From a virus: a DNA stretch of 56,474 bases. Made by a program: the position numbers and the translations under genes. The notes beneath the pieces were generated by a model. The model saw nothing but the letters and a program-made list of their open reading frames with translations. It searched no databases and had not been told where the DNA came from. The stretch spans positions 1 to 56,474 of the IMG/VR virus record IMGVR_UViG_3300006737_000004. One strand, given 5' to 3'. This document shows, piece by piece, positions 15,501 through 21,964 of this stretch; position 1 is the first letter of the stretch, and each line of letters starts with the position of its first letter.

Positions 15501-15547
15501 GTAGTGAAACACTACCCCACAGTACACCCCACCGCAAGATGTACTGT
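15501..15547. other. Two adjacent hairpins upstream of the HTH gene
   Basis: GTAGTG-AAA-CACTAC (15501-15515) is a perfect 6-bp stem with a 3-base loop. ACAGTAC (15519-15525) pairs with GTACTGT (15541-15547) across a 15-base loop. Both lie in the 85-base gap upstream of the HTH gene (14978-15472). They could be operator palindromes or leader structures of that gene. No -10/-35 pair of the TATAAC type is visible here. Confidence 0.5.
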
Positions 15548-15557
15548 CAGGTAAAGT

Positions 15558-15989
15558 TTAGTCCATCCTTGTCACGAAGTACCCATCCTCAGTTGACAAG
15601 GCTACGATAGCATAGGGATAGATGTAAGAGTACTCAACCTTTGAATCATCCTTACTTGTATCTACCTTAGCTATCCAGTGCAGGTCAGGATCTTCTGGGT
15701 ACTTGTACACCCCACTGTCAGATACACTGCCGCCCTTCATCTCGAACAGACCCCATCCATACTTGTCACGCATGAAGTCCACAAGACTTTCTTCTTCTTC
15801 TTCTGATTCCTCAGCGATAAAACCTAGCAGCTCTGCAATTTCTCTTTCCTCATCGGCAAGCATCACTTTTAGCATATTACCCAGACTGTTCCTGCTGTAT
15901 TCCTCTAGCCATCTGCCAACTAGACCCACCATATCCCTAAACATCTCAGGTGTATGGTTCGGGTACGCTTCTTTGTTGTACTGTATCAT
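15558..15989 (-). CDS. Hypothetical acidic protein, 143 aa
   Basis: Unrecognised. An N-terminal helical half (NHTPEMFRDMVGLVGRWLEE) is followed by a run of acidic residues (EESEEEEESLVDF). A beta-like C-terminal half with Tyr/Ser/Ile repeats ends in VTRMD. It overlaps the start of the gene upstream by 4 bp. Strongly negative overall. Function unknown; the context is the early accessory block. Confidence 0.65.
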   Translation of the reverse strand: MIQYNKEAYPNHTPEMFRDMVGLVGRWLEEYSRNSLGNMLKVMLADEEREIAELLGFIAEESEEEEESLVDFMRDKYGWGLFEMKGGSVSDSGVYKYPEDPDLHWIAKVDTSKDDSKVEYSYIYPYAIVALSTEDGYFVTRMD

Positions 15990-16279
15990 TCGATTACCTC
16001 CACTCTAACAATTTGATAGCGAACAGTATCCAACCAATCAGGTTTAAAGTTTGGATCATTCACCAGTTCAAGCTCATGTTCTTGTGCATCTTCCTCATCC
16101 ACATAAACATAAACAGTTTTCCCATCATCCACTGACCATGAACTGAGGGTCGAATAAAAGCTATATTTTGCAGAGTGATCTAGCATACCTATCTCAGCAC
16201 TGTCTAGGGTACTGTAGATACCTACCACCCCATAGCCTTCATCCCATCGTGACGAACACTTTAACATAAAGACTTTCAT
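15986..16279 (-). CDS. Hypothetical protein, 97 aa, WDEG-type, tandem paralogue
   Basis: I chose ATG 16277-16279, which forms an ATGA overlap with the stop of the gene upstream; a GTG 12 bases earlier is less likely. The N-terminus reads KVFMLKCSSRWDEGYGVVGIYSTL. This matches the N-terminus of the neighbouring gene (IWILETSTNWDEGSYILGVY), so the pair looks like an old tandem duplication. The rest is acidic and beta-like. No known family. Confidence 0.65.
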   Translation of the reverse strand: MKVFMLKCSSRWDEGYGVVGIYSTLDSAEIGMLDHSAKYSFYSTLSSWSVDDGKTVYVYVDEEDAQEHELELVNDPNFKPDWLDTVRYQIVRVEVIE

Positions 16280-16572
16280 TGCACGTTCCACTTACAAGCA
16301 AAGTATTGGAAGGAATCCCAACGAGTTTCTACATCAAAGGAATAGCCATCACTTTCTCTTAGCTCTTGGATTTTCTCCAATGAATAGCCCAACCATTCCT
16401 TATGTTCCTTGGCAACATTCCCGCACTTGTGACCCCACCAAGTATCGTTATCATCTTCGACCCAAAACAGATCATCATTTTCTTCGACAAAGATTGAGGG
16501 ATTTTTATAGACCCCAAGTATGTATGACCCTTCATCCCAATTTGTGGAAGTTTCCAGTATCCAAATACCCAT
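16276..16572 (-). CDS. Hypothetical protein, 98 aa, WDEG-type, tandem paralogue
   Basis: The start at 16570-16572 (MGIWILETS) lies two bases after the stop of the upstream gene; a longer frame would overlap that gene by 40 bp. It shares the pattern hydrophobic-x-L/E-x-S-x-x-WDEG-x(4)-G-x-Y with the next gene downstream. The middle carries WWGHKCGN. It is acidic and rich in Trp. Function unknown. The duplicated pair may be a host-interaction or counter-defence family, but that is a guess from its position in the early zone. Confidence 0.65.
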   Translation of the reverse strand: MGIWILETSTNWDEGSYILGVYKNPSIFVEENDDLFWVEDDNDTWWGHKCGNVAKEHKEWLGYSLEKIQELRESDGYSFDVETRWDSFQYFACKWNVQ

Positions 16573-16574
16573 CT

Positions 16575-16844
16575 TCAATACCCTTCCTGTTTCAACCATT
16601 GCGCCATCTGACATGCAGCTTTAGACACATCATAATCCGCAGCAAGATACCCACCATCCACTTCTAGATCGGTATCACCAAATTCGGGATGCTCACGCAA
16701 GGTTTGACGAACACAATCTTCCAGTGATCCGCCTATATAATGCACAAATTGCACCCCATACTCACACTCATACCACCCATCCAATAGGTAATATGGCTTC
16801 TTCATATGGCTACGCTTGACCATATTGATTTTATATTCCTTCAT
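16575..16844 (-). CDS. Hypothetical protein, 89 aa
   Basis: Unrecognised. It starts MKEYKINMVKRSHMKKPYYL and has an aromatic beta-like region (WYECEYGVQFVHYI), then helices ending QMAQWLKQEGY. GAAAGGAAAAG precedes the ATG. It is the second gene from the divergent region and lies beyond a terminator-like hairpin. It may be expressed less than the first early gene. Confidence 0.6.
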   Translation of the reverse strand: MKEYKINMVKRSHMKKPYYLLDGWYECEYGVQFVHYIGGSLEDCVRQTLREHPEFGDTDLEVDGGYLAADYDVSKAACQMAQWLKQEGY

Positions 16845-16873
16845 TCACTTTTCCTTTCTGTTAAATGGACATA

Positions 16874-16903
16874 GGAAAACACCCCATGCGTCAACATAGG
16901 GTG
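16874..16903 (-). terminator. Intrinsic terminator after the first early gene
   Basis: Reading the minus strand, CACCCTATG (16903-16895), a 6-base loop and CATGGGGTG (16888-16880) form a 9-bp stem with one wobble pair. TTTTCC follows at once. It lies 33 bases after the stop of the 172-aa gene. It would uncouple that gene from the rest of the early operon, allowing it a high level. Confidence 0.65.
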
Positions 16904-16935
16904 CTTATCCAATCTTCATTTGTCATTCGCTTTGA

Positions 16936-17454
16936 TTATGCGGCTTGCTTTGCAGATGCAATCGCTTTCACTTGTGCCATAGGCGTGCCAGTATCCTTTG
17001 AAAACTTTTCCATGTAGTTCCAAAACTGTTCGCGAATTTGCTCTGGTGTTTTTGGTTCGGTCTCTTTCTTGACCACGGGAAACGCTTTCTTGAAAACATC
17101 CGAATTTATGCGAACCTTGCCAAGAACACGCAAGCCCTCGATCTGGTCAGTGTTAGCGCCGCCATTATCTGACATTTTGAACACCACACCAGATTTATTT
17201 TTGGAGTTAAATTTCCATTCCACACCTTCAAAAACCTTAGCCATGATACGCTTTAAAGGTGCGGCATATTGCAAGCGGTCGCCCTCTATTACTTTGATGA
17301 TACCAGATTTGCGACCGTTGGTGATGCAAAGCAATTTTGCAATCTCTGTAGTGTTGCCGTTATTGAATTGCTCAAAAGCCCGCACAACAGTTGGCAGAAA
17401 ATTATACTCTGCGCCGCGTACATTACTTGCCCAATTTGCTACATTATTTGACAT
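16936..17454 (-). CDS. First early gene, hypothetical 172-aa protein
   Basis: No family recognised. It is the first gene on the minus side of the control region and is followed by its own terminator, as expected for an abundant immediate-early protein. The product has a helical N-terminus, a basic middle (EWKFNSKNKSG) and a C-terminal helix with Ala/Lys. It is mildly basic overall, which fits DNA binding. AGAGGA precedes the ATG. Base composition looks less AT-rich than neighbouring small genes. It could be a regulator or a host-takeover protein. Confidence 0.65.
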   Translation of the reverse strand: MSNNVANWASNVRGAEYNFLPTVVRAFEQFNNGNTTEIAKLLCITNGRKSGIIKVIEGDRLQYAAPLKRIMAKVFEGVEWKFNSKNKSGVVFKMSDNGGANTDQIEGLRVLGKVRINSDVFKKAFPVVKKETEPKTPEQIREQFWNYMEKFSKDTGTPMAQVKAIASAKQAA

Positions 17455-17480
17455 GATTTTTTCCTCTCATATGTCATAAA

Positions 17481-17530
17481 TTGCCAGTTAATACAACACA
17501 CTAGGATTAATGTGTTGTACATGCTGGCAA
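17481..17530. promoter_or_regulatory. Compound 50-bp inverted repeat (nested hairpin)
   Basis: TTGCCAG (17481-17487) pairs with CTGGCAA (17524-17530), an outer 7-bp stem. After a 4x4 internal loop, TACAACACA (17492-17500) pairs with TGTGTTGTA (17511-17519), an inner 9-bp stem with a 10-base loop. Symmetry is exact. It lies 27 bases before the ATG of the first early gene, so it would be in its leader or promoter. Possible roles are operator, leader structure, origin element or recombination site. Confidence 0.8.
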
Positions 17531-17553
17531 CATGCAACCCTAATTGTTACGGT

Positions 17554-17579
17554 CTCAAAACGCTATCGCATATTTTGAG
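17554..17579. other. Second hairpin, CTCAAAA/TTTTGAG
   Basis: CTCAAAA (17554-17560) and TTTTGAG (17573-17579) form a perfect 7-bp stem with a 12-base loop, just beyond the compound hairpin. It has no clear T-run on the minus strand beyond the stem itself. It may be part of the same regulatory or origin structure. Confidence 0.5.
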
Positions 17580-18014
17580 CAATTTTCGCGGGTATCCTAT
17601 TGCGTTTGCTGATCACTGGCCTAAGCTGTAAAGGCACTCTCAAAACTCCAACTATATGTTGGCACGTTGAGGCTAGTCACAAACGGCTAATTTTTTGTAT
17701 CGGATTTTCTGTCATTATTTGCGCCGCCCTACTCAATAGGGTTGTCACGCTAGGGGAAATGCAGGTCATAAACCCCGTTCAGTATTTTTTCGACTAGGCG
17801 CAATACTTACATCTTGCGTAAACCATTATCGGGATTGTCAAGCCCTAGGTCTAACCCCAGTCAATTTCTAGCAATGTCAAATAGCGTTGATCGGTTACCC
17901 CTACTTTAGCCTAGTCAACTGAGCGCCGACCGTCTGGCTGTTTTGGGCGATTTCTTGGCCTATAGAGTGCTCATATATCCAAATGAATGTCAATGACTAT
18001 GACGGATAGGTTTC

Positions 18015-18803
18015 CTATACTAAAGGATAGGTGCTTATTTTTTTTAATAATAGCTCGCGCGAGAAAATCCGACTCTGAAAACCAAAACAATTTTTGACCG
18101 TTTGGTAAAATATAAAAAAGAGTATATACCAAAGGATAGTCAAGTGCTATTTAGTATCTAGTTGGAGTCGAGTTTTCCAAACGGATATAAATGTTCTCAG
18201 TCAAGAGAAATAAAGTATAGAATGTTCCAAGAATGTTCTAAATTGTCCAGTGTTTGTTTACTGTTTGTTCTCTGCTATTTTTTTAGGTCAGTAGTGCTTA
18301 CCTAGATAAGTCATTGATTTCATTAGAAAAGATTTGGACAAGACGGAACAAATAGGGGGAAAGGTTTTTTAGGTAGGGTAGCGACCAAAAACAGGTTTCG
18401 GCGCTGTACGGGCTTAAAATCGGGGTCTAGTATAGGTGAGGGATAGGTCTGCTATACTTATTATCCCGTCAACTATCCAGAGGTATAGGTTCTAAACTAT
18501 TTGGTATAGGATTATACTAATGGATAGCCAGTGTATCCCAAAGGATAGGTGATGTGACCATAAGATTAGGGGGGTGGTGTCTATATATAATGAGTTATCC
18601 GAAAGGGGTGCTTCACTACTACGAACGGATATGTGATCACAAATTGGTATAGCTTTGGTCTATACTAATGGATAGGGGCAATGTCTTATTGTATATATAC
18701 GCTAGTAATAACAGGTAGTTAGCTAATAATAAAGAGTATGTCGGCTATACGAAGGGATAGGAAGGCTATACTTAGGGGGGGCATGAGCCATACGGGGGTA
18801 TAG
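18015..18803. repeat. Operator-like array: CTATAC-N4-GGATAG quasi-palindromes
   Basis: Sixteen-bp dyads with the consensus (C/T)TAT(A/C)C-N4-G(G/T)ATAG. They lie at 18015-18030, 18124-18139, 18473-18488 (reverse orientation), 18512-18527, 18533-18548, 18660-18675 and 18745-18760. Weaker copies lie at 18766-18781 and 18788-18803. The 4-base spacer is mostly TAAA, TAAT, CAAA or GAAG. Shorter 13-bp forms (CTAT-N5-ATAG) occur at 17997-18009 and 18497-18509. The array looks like binding sites of a dimeric regulator or an early-promoter set. Confidence 0.85.
18054..18063. other. Perfect palindrome CTCGCGCGAG
   Basis: A GC-rich 10-bp palindrome in the middle of A/T-rich sequence (T8 run on one side, GAAAA on the other). 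It stands out by composition. Possible protein site or origin element; nothing more can be said. Confidence 0.4.
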
Positions 18804-18939
18804 GGTAGCGTATACACCCATTATGACAGAGATGGGGAAATTCAAGTCGTTAACCACAGCAGTAATTACCCATGTTTTCCCATATAATCCCTACTATTAT
18901 CAAATAAATCAGAATAATAGGCTACTTCTGTTAAAGGAG

Positions 18940-18957
18940 CTGTAGGAGGGGCTACAG
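18940..18957. other. Hairpin CTGTAG-GAGGGG-CTACAG
   Basis: A 6-bp perfect stem (18940-18945 with 18952-18957) and a 6-base loop. TAGGCTAC occurs close by on both sides (about 18918 and 18975). It lies between the operator array and the late promoter. No T-run follows, so it is not a clear terminator. Confidence 0.4.
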
Positions 18958-19116
18958 TAACCTAACTTCTGTAGGCTACCTGGGGCTATAAAAGTTCTTT
19001 CACCCTATTCCTGGAGCTTCTGAGGGAGTCTCAGGGGTATTTCTACCTGTTATCCTAAATTTTAAGGGCGTCTTTTGTATCTTCTCTATAAAATTACAAA
19101 TAATAGAAATAAATAC

Positions 19117-19144
19117 TTGACAAGAGGGGGTACTTTAGTATAAC
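19117..19144 (+). promoter_or_regulatory. Late-arm promoter TTGACA-N16-TATAAC (P1)
   Basis: A consensus -35 TTGACA (19117-19122) and TATAAC (19139-19144) are 16 bp apart. Transcription would start near 19151, right at the first ACTTAAGT operator. This is the best sigma70-type promoter in the divergent region and points to the structural arm. A phage RNA polymerase gene is absent, so host polymerase must be used. Confidence 0.75.
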
Positions 19145-19151
19145 ATAAGTA

Positions 19152-19223
19152 TATACTTAAGTATCCTTAAGGATTTTATTATTCTTTTATATTATTATTA
19201 GTACTTAAGTAGTACTTAAGTAT
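19152..19223. promoter_or_regulatory. Triple ACTTAAGT operator cluster downstream of P1
   Basis: The palindrome ACTTAAGT occurs at 19155-19162 (within TATACTTAAGTAT), 19203-19210 and 19214-19221. The last two are 11 bp apart, that is one helical turn, which favours cooperative binding. A related CCTTAAGG palindrome is at 19165-19172. The same 8-mer marks the integrase and the 3.0-kb promoters. Confidence 0.8.
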
Positions 19224-19283
19224 TATAGCACTTTGTCACTTTTAAGATGTACAAATTTTTTTTGTCGTCCCCTTTGAAAAGGG

Positions 19284-19312
19284 TTGACTTTATGGTTACT
19301 ATGGAGTATAAC
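19284..19312 (+). promoter_or_regulatory. Second late-arm promoter TTGACT-N17-TATAAC (P2)
   Basis: TTGACT (19284-19289) and TATAAC (19307-19312) are 17 bp apart; the -10 context AGTATAACTAG matches that of the capsid promoter. The first gene starts with ATG at 19317, only five bases after the -10 box. A transcript from P2 would be leaderless or begin inside the gene and chiefly serve downstream genes. Confidence 0.65.
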
Positions 19313-19316
19313 TAGC

Positions 19317-19580
19317 ATGTCTAAACCAAAAATGTATTCTTCAGACAGAGTTCTGGAAGAATTCTATAGTGCACTAGCAAGTGAAGACGAAGGTAGACTT
19401 CGCAGAGTGCACATACCAAGATCAGATGTATTTTATGTAAGAGAAAAAATATATCAAGATACAGGCATCAAGTACACTTTAGATCACGTAGAGAGAGCTA
19501 TGTATCTAGAAGGAATGCTTGAGGCCCGTGATGTATTTGAACCTCATAGAAAGAGAAATTATGGCTCACACGATAATTGA
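19317..19580 (+). CDS. First late-arm gene, hypothetical 87-aa protein
   Basis: The ATG at 19317 (MSKPKMYSS) is preceded by GGAG. The protein is charged and helical: LEEFYSALASEDEGRLRRVHIPRSDVFYV in the centre, then EKIYQDTGIKYTLDHVERAMYLEGML. The second half resembles a DNA-binding or dimerisation helix pair, but no family can be named. It overlaps the small membrane protein gene by 20 bp. Its location directly at P1/P2 makes it the first product of the plus arm; a regulatory role is possible. Confidence 0.65.
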   Translation: MSKPKMYSSDRVLEEFYSALASEDEGRLRRVHIPRSDVFYVREKIYQDTGIKYTLDHVERAMYLEGMLEARDVFEPHRKRNYGSHDN

Positions 19581-19764
19581 TGACTACAAAATATTCCCAC
19601 GACTGATGATGTTCGTGGTTACACTACTTACGTACCAATCTGTACACTGGTATATGTCTTTACCTGATCCCACTACTGGACAGGCTGGACTTGTATCTGT
19701 ATGCATGGGTGCACTAACAGGTTGCTTCGGTATCTGGATGAACAAAGAAGCAAAGAACAACTAA
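19561..19764 (+). CDS. Small membrane protein, 67 aa
   Basis: ATG at 19561 (MAHTIIDDYKIFPR). Two hydrophobic segments can be seen, FVVTLLTYQSVHWYM and GLVSVCMGALTGCFGIW, joined by a short polar turn (DPTTGQ). The end is charged (NKEAKNN). Two-TM proteins of this layout, with the DDYK start, occur in many marine phages near lysis genes. A holin or pinholin-type job is possible because a second holin-like gene and an endolysin follow. Confidence 0.65.
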   Translation: MAHTIIDDYKIFPRLMMFVVTLLTYQSVHWYMSLPDPTTGQAGLVSVCMGALTGCFGIWMNKEAKNN

Positions 19765-19775
19765 GGAAACAAACA

Positions 19776-20132
19776 ATGAAAACTTTAATCGCAGCAACTA
19801 CCCTATCTCTACTTGCAACTGCAGCCACTTCAGCAGATCTCTTTGGAGGACTGTCTGTAGATACAGAAACAGATGTGAGCTACACAACTGGTGTAGAGAC
19901 ATGGGCAGCAAACTTTACTCCTTCTGTAGGTTGGGGTATGTTTGGTCTTGATATGAGCATGGCTACTACTGTAGATCTCATGGGACTGGACGAAGATGAA
20001 ATCTTTAAGGGGTTAGATTTTAAAGCGGAGTATGAACTCCTAAGTACAGGCATTATGACCTACGGCAAAGTATCTTCAGATGCAGACTTTAACTTTGGTA
20101 ATGTAACTGTTGGTGCTAAACTATCTTTCTAA
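19776..20132 (+). CDS. Secreted or periplasmic protein with signal peptide, 118 aa
   Basis: The ATG at 19776 gives a clear Sec signal peptide: KTLIAATTLSLLATAATSA, with cleavage expected after ATSA. The mature part has alternating beta-like segments with aromatic ends and finishes in Phe (VGAKLSF). That is the terminal aromatic typical of outer-membrane beta-barrel proteins. It may be a small porin-like or periplasmic protein that alters the host surface, perhaps for superinfection exclusion. Longer in-frame starts lack the signal logic. No family named. Confidence 0.7.
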   Translation: MKTLIAATTLSLLATAATSADLFGGLSVDTETDVSYTTGVETWAANFTPSVGWGMFGLDMSMATTVDLMGLDEDEIFKGLDFKAEYELLSTGIMTYGKVSSDADFNFGNVTVGAKLSF

Positions 20133-20145
20133 GAGGTAAAGCAAA

Positions 20146-20532
20146 ATGATACAAGCATTCATAGGACCAATATCAAGTTTAGTAGGAACGTGGCTCAACG
20201 GTAAAGTTGAAACAAAGGCTGCAGAAACTAAAGCAAAGGTTGCCAAAGCTGAAGCTGAAGCACAGATTATGCTCAGTCGGGCTACAAGTGAAGCTGATTG
20301 GGAAAAGATTATGGCTCAAGGTAGCCAGAACTCTTGGAAAGACGAGTGGCTAACTATTTTATTTTCGATCCCTCTAATCCTAGTCTTCGTTGGAGATTTT
20401 GGTAGGGAGATTGTAGCTAATGGATTTGTGGCTTTGGAGACAATGCCTGAGTGGTATCAGTATACCTTGGGCGTAATTGTAGCTGCCTCCTTTGGAGTAC
20501 GTTCAGCTACTAAGTTTTTTGGAAAGAAATAA
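20146..20532 (+). CDS. Putative holin, 128 aa
   Basis: An amphipathic Ala/Lys/Glu-rich helix (about 18-45) is followed by two hydrophobic segments, LTILFSIPLILVFVGDF and YTLGVIVAASFGVRSA, then a basic end (KFFGKK). This is the layout of holin-like proteins of marine phages, in which a soluble helical N-terminus precedes the membrane hairpin. An M15 endolysin lies two genes downstream. GAGGT precedes the ATG. It would make the inner-membrane hole for lysis. Confidence 0.65.
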   Translation: MIQAFIGPISSLVGTWLNGKVETKAAETKAKVAKAEAEAQIMLSRATSEADWEKIMAQGSQNSWKDEWLTILFSIPLILVFVGDFGREIVANGFVALETMPEWYQYTLGVIVAASFGVRSATKFFGKK

Positions 20533-20533
20533 G

Positions 20534-20905
20534 ATGCCAGGACCAGCAGCACCATTAGTATACGCAATACTTTCTTATGTAGCTAAAGAAGGTTTGAAAG
20601 CAGCAGTAAAAAAATACGGACCTAAAGAAGTAAAGAAGGCTCAAAAATTAGTAACAAAGTATAAAAAAACTTTAGATGCTGAAGATCAAGCTGCTGATTA
20701 TAACTATAGAAGTAATAAAGCTAGAGTTACGAGATCTAACAATTCTTTAAATAAAGAAATAACAGATATCCTTGGTCCTGACGCTAGTTCAAAAGATAAA
20801 ATTAATATAAGAACTTTGCTACAAAATACATCAGATAAATTTAATAAGGGCGGTCTAGTTAAAAAGGGACATACTGACCACAGAAAAAAAGGAATGTTTA
20901 GGTAA
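20534..20905 (+). CDS. Basic hypothetical protein, 123 aa, ends in a KGGL-type tail
   Basis: The ATG at 20534 follows the holin stop by one base. N-terminal hydrophobic segment (AAPLVYAILSYVAKEG) then a very Lys-rich helical body. The end, NKGGLVKKGHTDHRKKGMFR, has the GG-hydrophobic motif repeated in other late proteins here. It overlaps the endolysin start by one base. It may be virion-associated or lysis-associated; function unknown. Confidence 0.65.
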   Translation: MPGPAAPLVYAILSYVAKEGLKAAVKKYGPKEVKKAQKLVTKYKKTLDAEDQAADYNYRSNKARVTRSNNSLNKEITDILGPDASSKDKINIRTLLQNTSDKFNKGGLVKKGHTDHRKKGMFR

Positions 20906-21357
20906 TGGCTTTTAAACTCAGTGCAAGAAGTATTAAGAAACTTGAAGGTGTAGAGAAAGACCTAGTAGCAGTTGTTATGGATGCTATTAAGTTGACTAAG
21001 GTAGACTTTGGAGTTACGTATGGTGTACGAACTCTTGCTGAACAGGAGAAGTTATACGCATCTGGTAGATCACAGACTATGAAAAGTAAACACCTAGATG
21101 GTAGAGCAGTAGACCTAGTTGCATACTTTGGCTCAGACATCTCGTGGGAACTAAATGTATATGATGACATCTGTGATGCAATGGCTGAAGCAGCTAGACG
21201 TAACAGTGTAGCAATCAAGTGGGGAGCAGCTTGGTCCGAAGGAGATATCCGAATGTATCAAGGTAGTGCAGAAGATGCCATGAATGCATATGTAGATCTT
21301 CGTCGTTCCCAAGGTCGTAGACCATTTATTGATGCCCCACACTTTGAAATGATTTGA
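20905..21357 (+). CDS. Endolysin: M15 family D-Ala-D-Ala carboxypeptidase / L-Ala-D-Glu endopeptidase
   Basis: 150 aa. The zinc ligands of the M15 family are in place: SKHLDGRAVD gives His63 and Asp70 (SxHxxGxAxD) and PHFEM gives His147. VRTLAEQEKLYASG is the conserved substrate-side loop. These enzymes cut peptide stems of peptidoglycan. There is no signal peptide, so export depends on the holin-like protein two genes upstream. The length is typical of phage endopeptidases of this type such as T5 lysozyme. Confidence 0.92.
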   Translation: MAFKLSARSIKKLEGVEKDLVAVVMDAIKLTKVDFGVTYGVRTLAEQEKLYASGRSQTMKSKHLDGRAVDLVAYFGSDISWELNVYDDICDAMAEAARRNSVAIKWGAAWSEGDIRMYQGSAEDAMNAYVDLRRSQGRRPFIDAPHFEMI

Positions 21358-21444
21358 CGGTATAAACCTTTCTATAGTAGTTTATAATAGAAGGTGGGGG
21401 TAAACAGAGAACCGTCCTTGTTCCCCCTACAGATTGGACCTAAC

Positions 21445-21741
21445 ATGGCAATACCTGAACGAGTTAAAACTAAGATGAAGTCTGCAGGACTGAAGTCAGT
21501 GAATAAACCACAACGACTAAGTGATGGTAGTGGTAAGTCTCATCATGTTATGGCTAGTGAAGGTGGTAAGTATAAGTATATTAAGTTCGGTGAAAAAGGT
21601 GCATCTACTGCAGGTAAACCTAAAGCTGGCGAGTCTGACAGAATGAAAAAGAAACGTGCAAGTTTTAAAGCCCGTCATGCTAAGAATATTAAAAAGGGTA
21701 AAATGTCAGCAGCTTATTGGGCAAATAAAGTAAAATGGTAA
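21445..21741 (+). CDS. DUF6321-like basic protein, 98 aa
   Basis: ATG at 21445 (MAIPERVKTKMKSAGL). A pattern KSAG(L/V)-x(2)-VNKP followed by KSH(H/V)VMA, KxIKFG and a C-terminal KARHAKNIKKGKMSAAYWANKVKW is characteristic of a phage family that I know as DUF6321. The function is unknown. The protein is strongly basic and may bind DNA inside the particle. It lies after the endolysin in a run of small basic genes. A G/C-rich stretch upstream (GGGGGT...CCCCC) may form a weak hairpin. Confidence 0.65.
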   Translation: MAIPERVKTKMKSAGLKSVNKPQRLSDGSGKSHHVMASEGGKYKYIKFGEKGASTAGKPKAGESDRMKKKRASFKARHAKNIKKGKMSAAYWANKVKW

Positions 21742-21953
21742 GTTTGATATCCCACTTCCCTTTACCTGCTATGCCTTTTGATACGCATACAAATATAGTT
21801 TTTGAATCTGGTAAAAGTGAACTGATAAAAGAAACGGCAGCAGCCGTAGACAAAAAGGCAGATAAGTACAGATATGAAAGTGCTTATGCCTATCATCCTT
21901 ATAATAAACAACAACTAAGACAGGGTGAAACCGTAGACTTTGTAGTAGCATAA
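21735..21953 (+). CDS. Hypothetical protein, 72 aa
   Basis: The frame opens with ATG overlapping the stop of the gene before it (ATGGTAA). A second ATG at 21771 (MPFDTHTN) would also fit but has no clear ribosome site. The core is acidic with KKADKYRYESAYAYHPYNKQ, Tyr-rich. Unrecognised. It sits among small basic genes yet is near neutral. Confidence 0.55.
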   Translation: MVSLISHFPLPAMPFDTHTNIVFESGKSELIKETAAAVDKKADKYRYESAYAYHPYNKQQLRQGETVDFVVA

Positions 21954-21964
21954 GGAGAACAATC

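Larger units (their letters stand above)
17455..19316. other. Divergent, gene-free control region (1.86 kb)
   Basis: No convincing gene is found on either strand. The only longer frame (17600-17797) has no ribosome site. The region separates the two transcription arms and is packed with structure. It holds a compound hairpin (17481-17530), a second hairpin (17554-17579), an array of CTATAC/GGATAG palindromes (18015-18803), a CTCGCGCGAG palindrome (18054-18063), a hairpin at 18940-18957, and two plus-strand promoters (19117 and 19284). The rest of the stretch 17580-18000 shows nothing I can name. It probably also holds the replication origin. Confidence 0.8.

Noticed and set aside
17600-17797. 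65-codon plus-strand frame in the divergent region
   Set aside because: No ribosome site, odd composition and it overlaps structured, gene-free DNA; most likely chance.
17836-17993. Three TGTCAA strings (minus-strand TTGACA) at 17836, 17875 and 17988 as early promoters
   Set aside because: None has a TATAAT- or TATAAC-like box at 15-18 bases on the minus strand. The early minus-strand promoter is therefore not identified.
18015-18803. CTATAC/GGATAG sites as a CRISPR array
   Set aside because: Spacing is irregular (from 21 to more than 300 bp), both orientations occur and the unit is only 16 bp; operator-like, not CRISPR.
17455-19316. tRNA genes or tRNA-like attachment site in the gene-free region
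   Set aside because: No cloverleaf with a T-arm GTTCRA-type sequence could be found by eye here or near the integrase.
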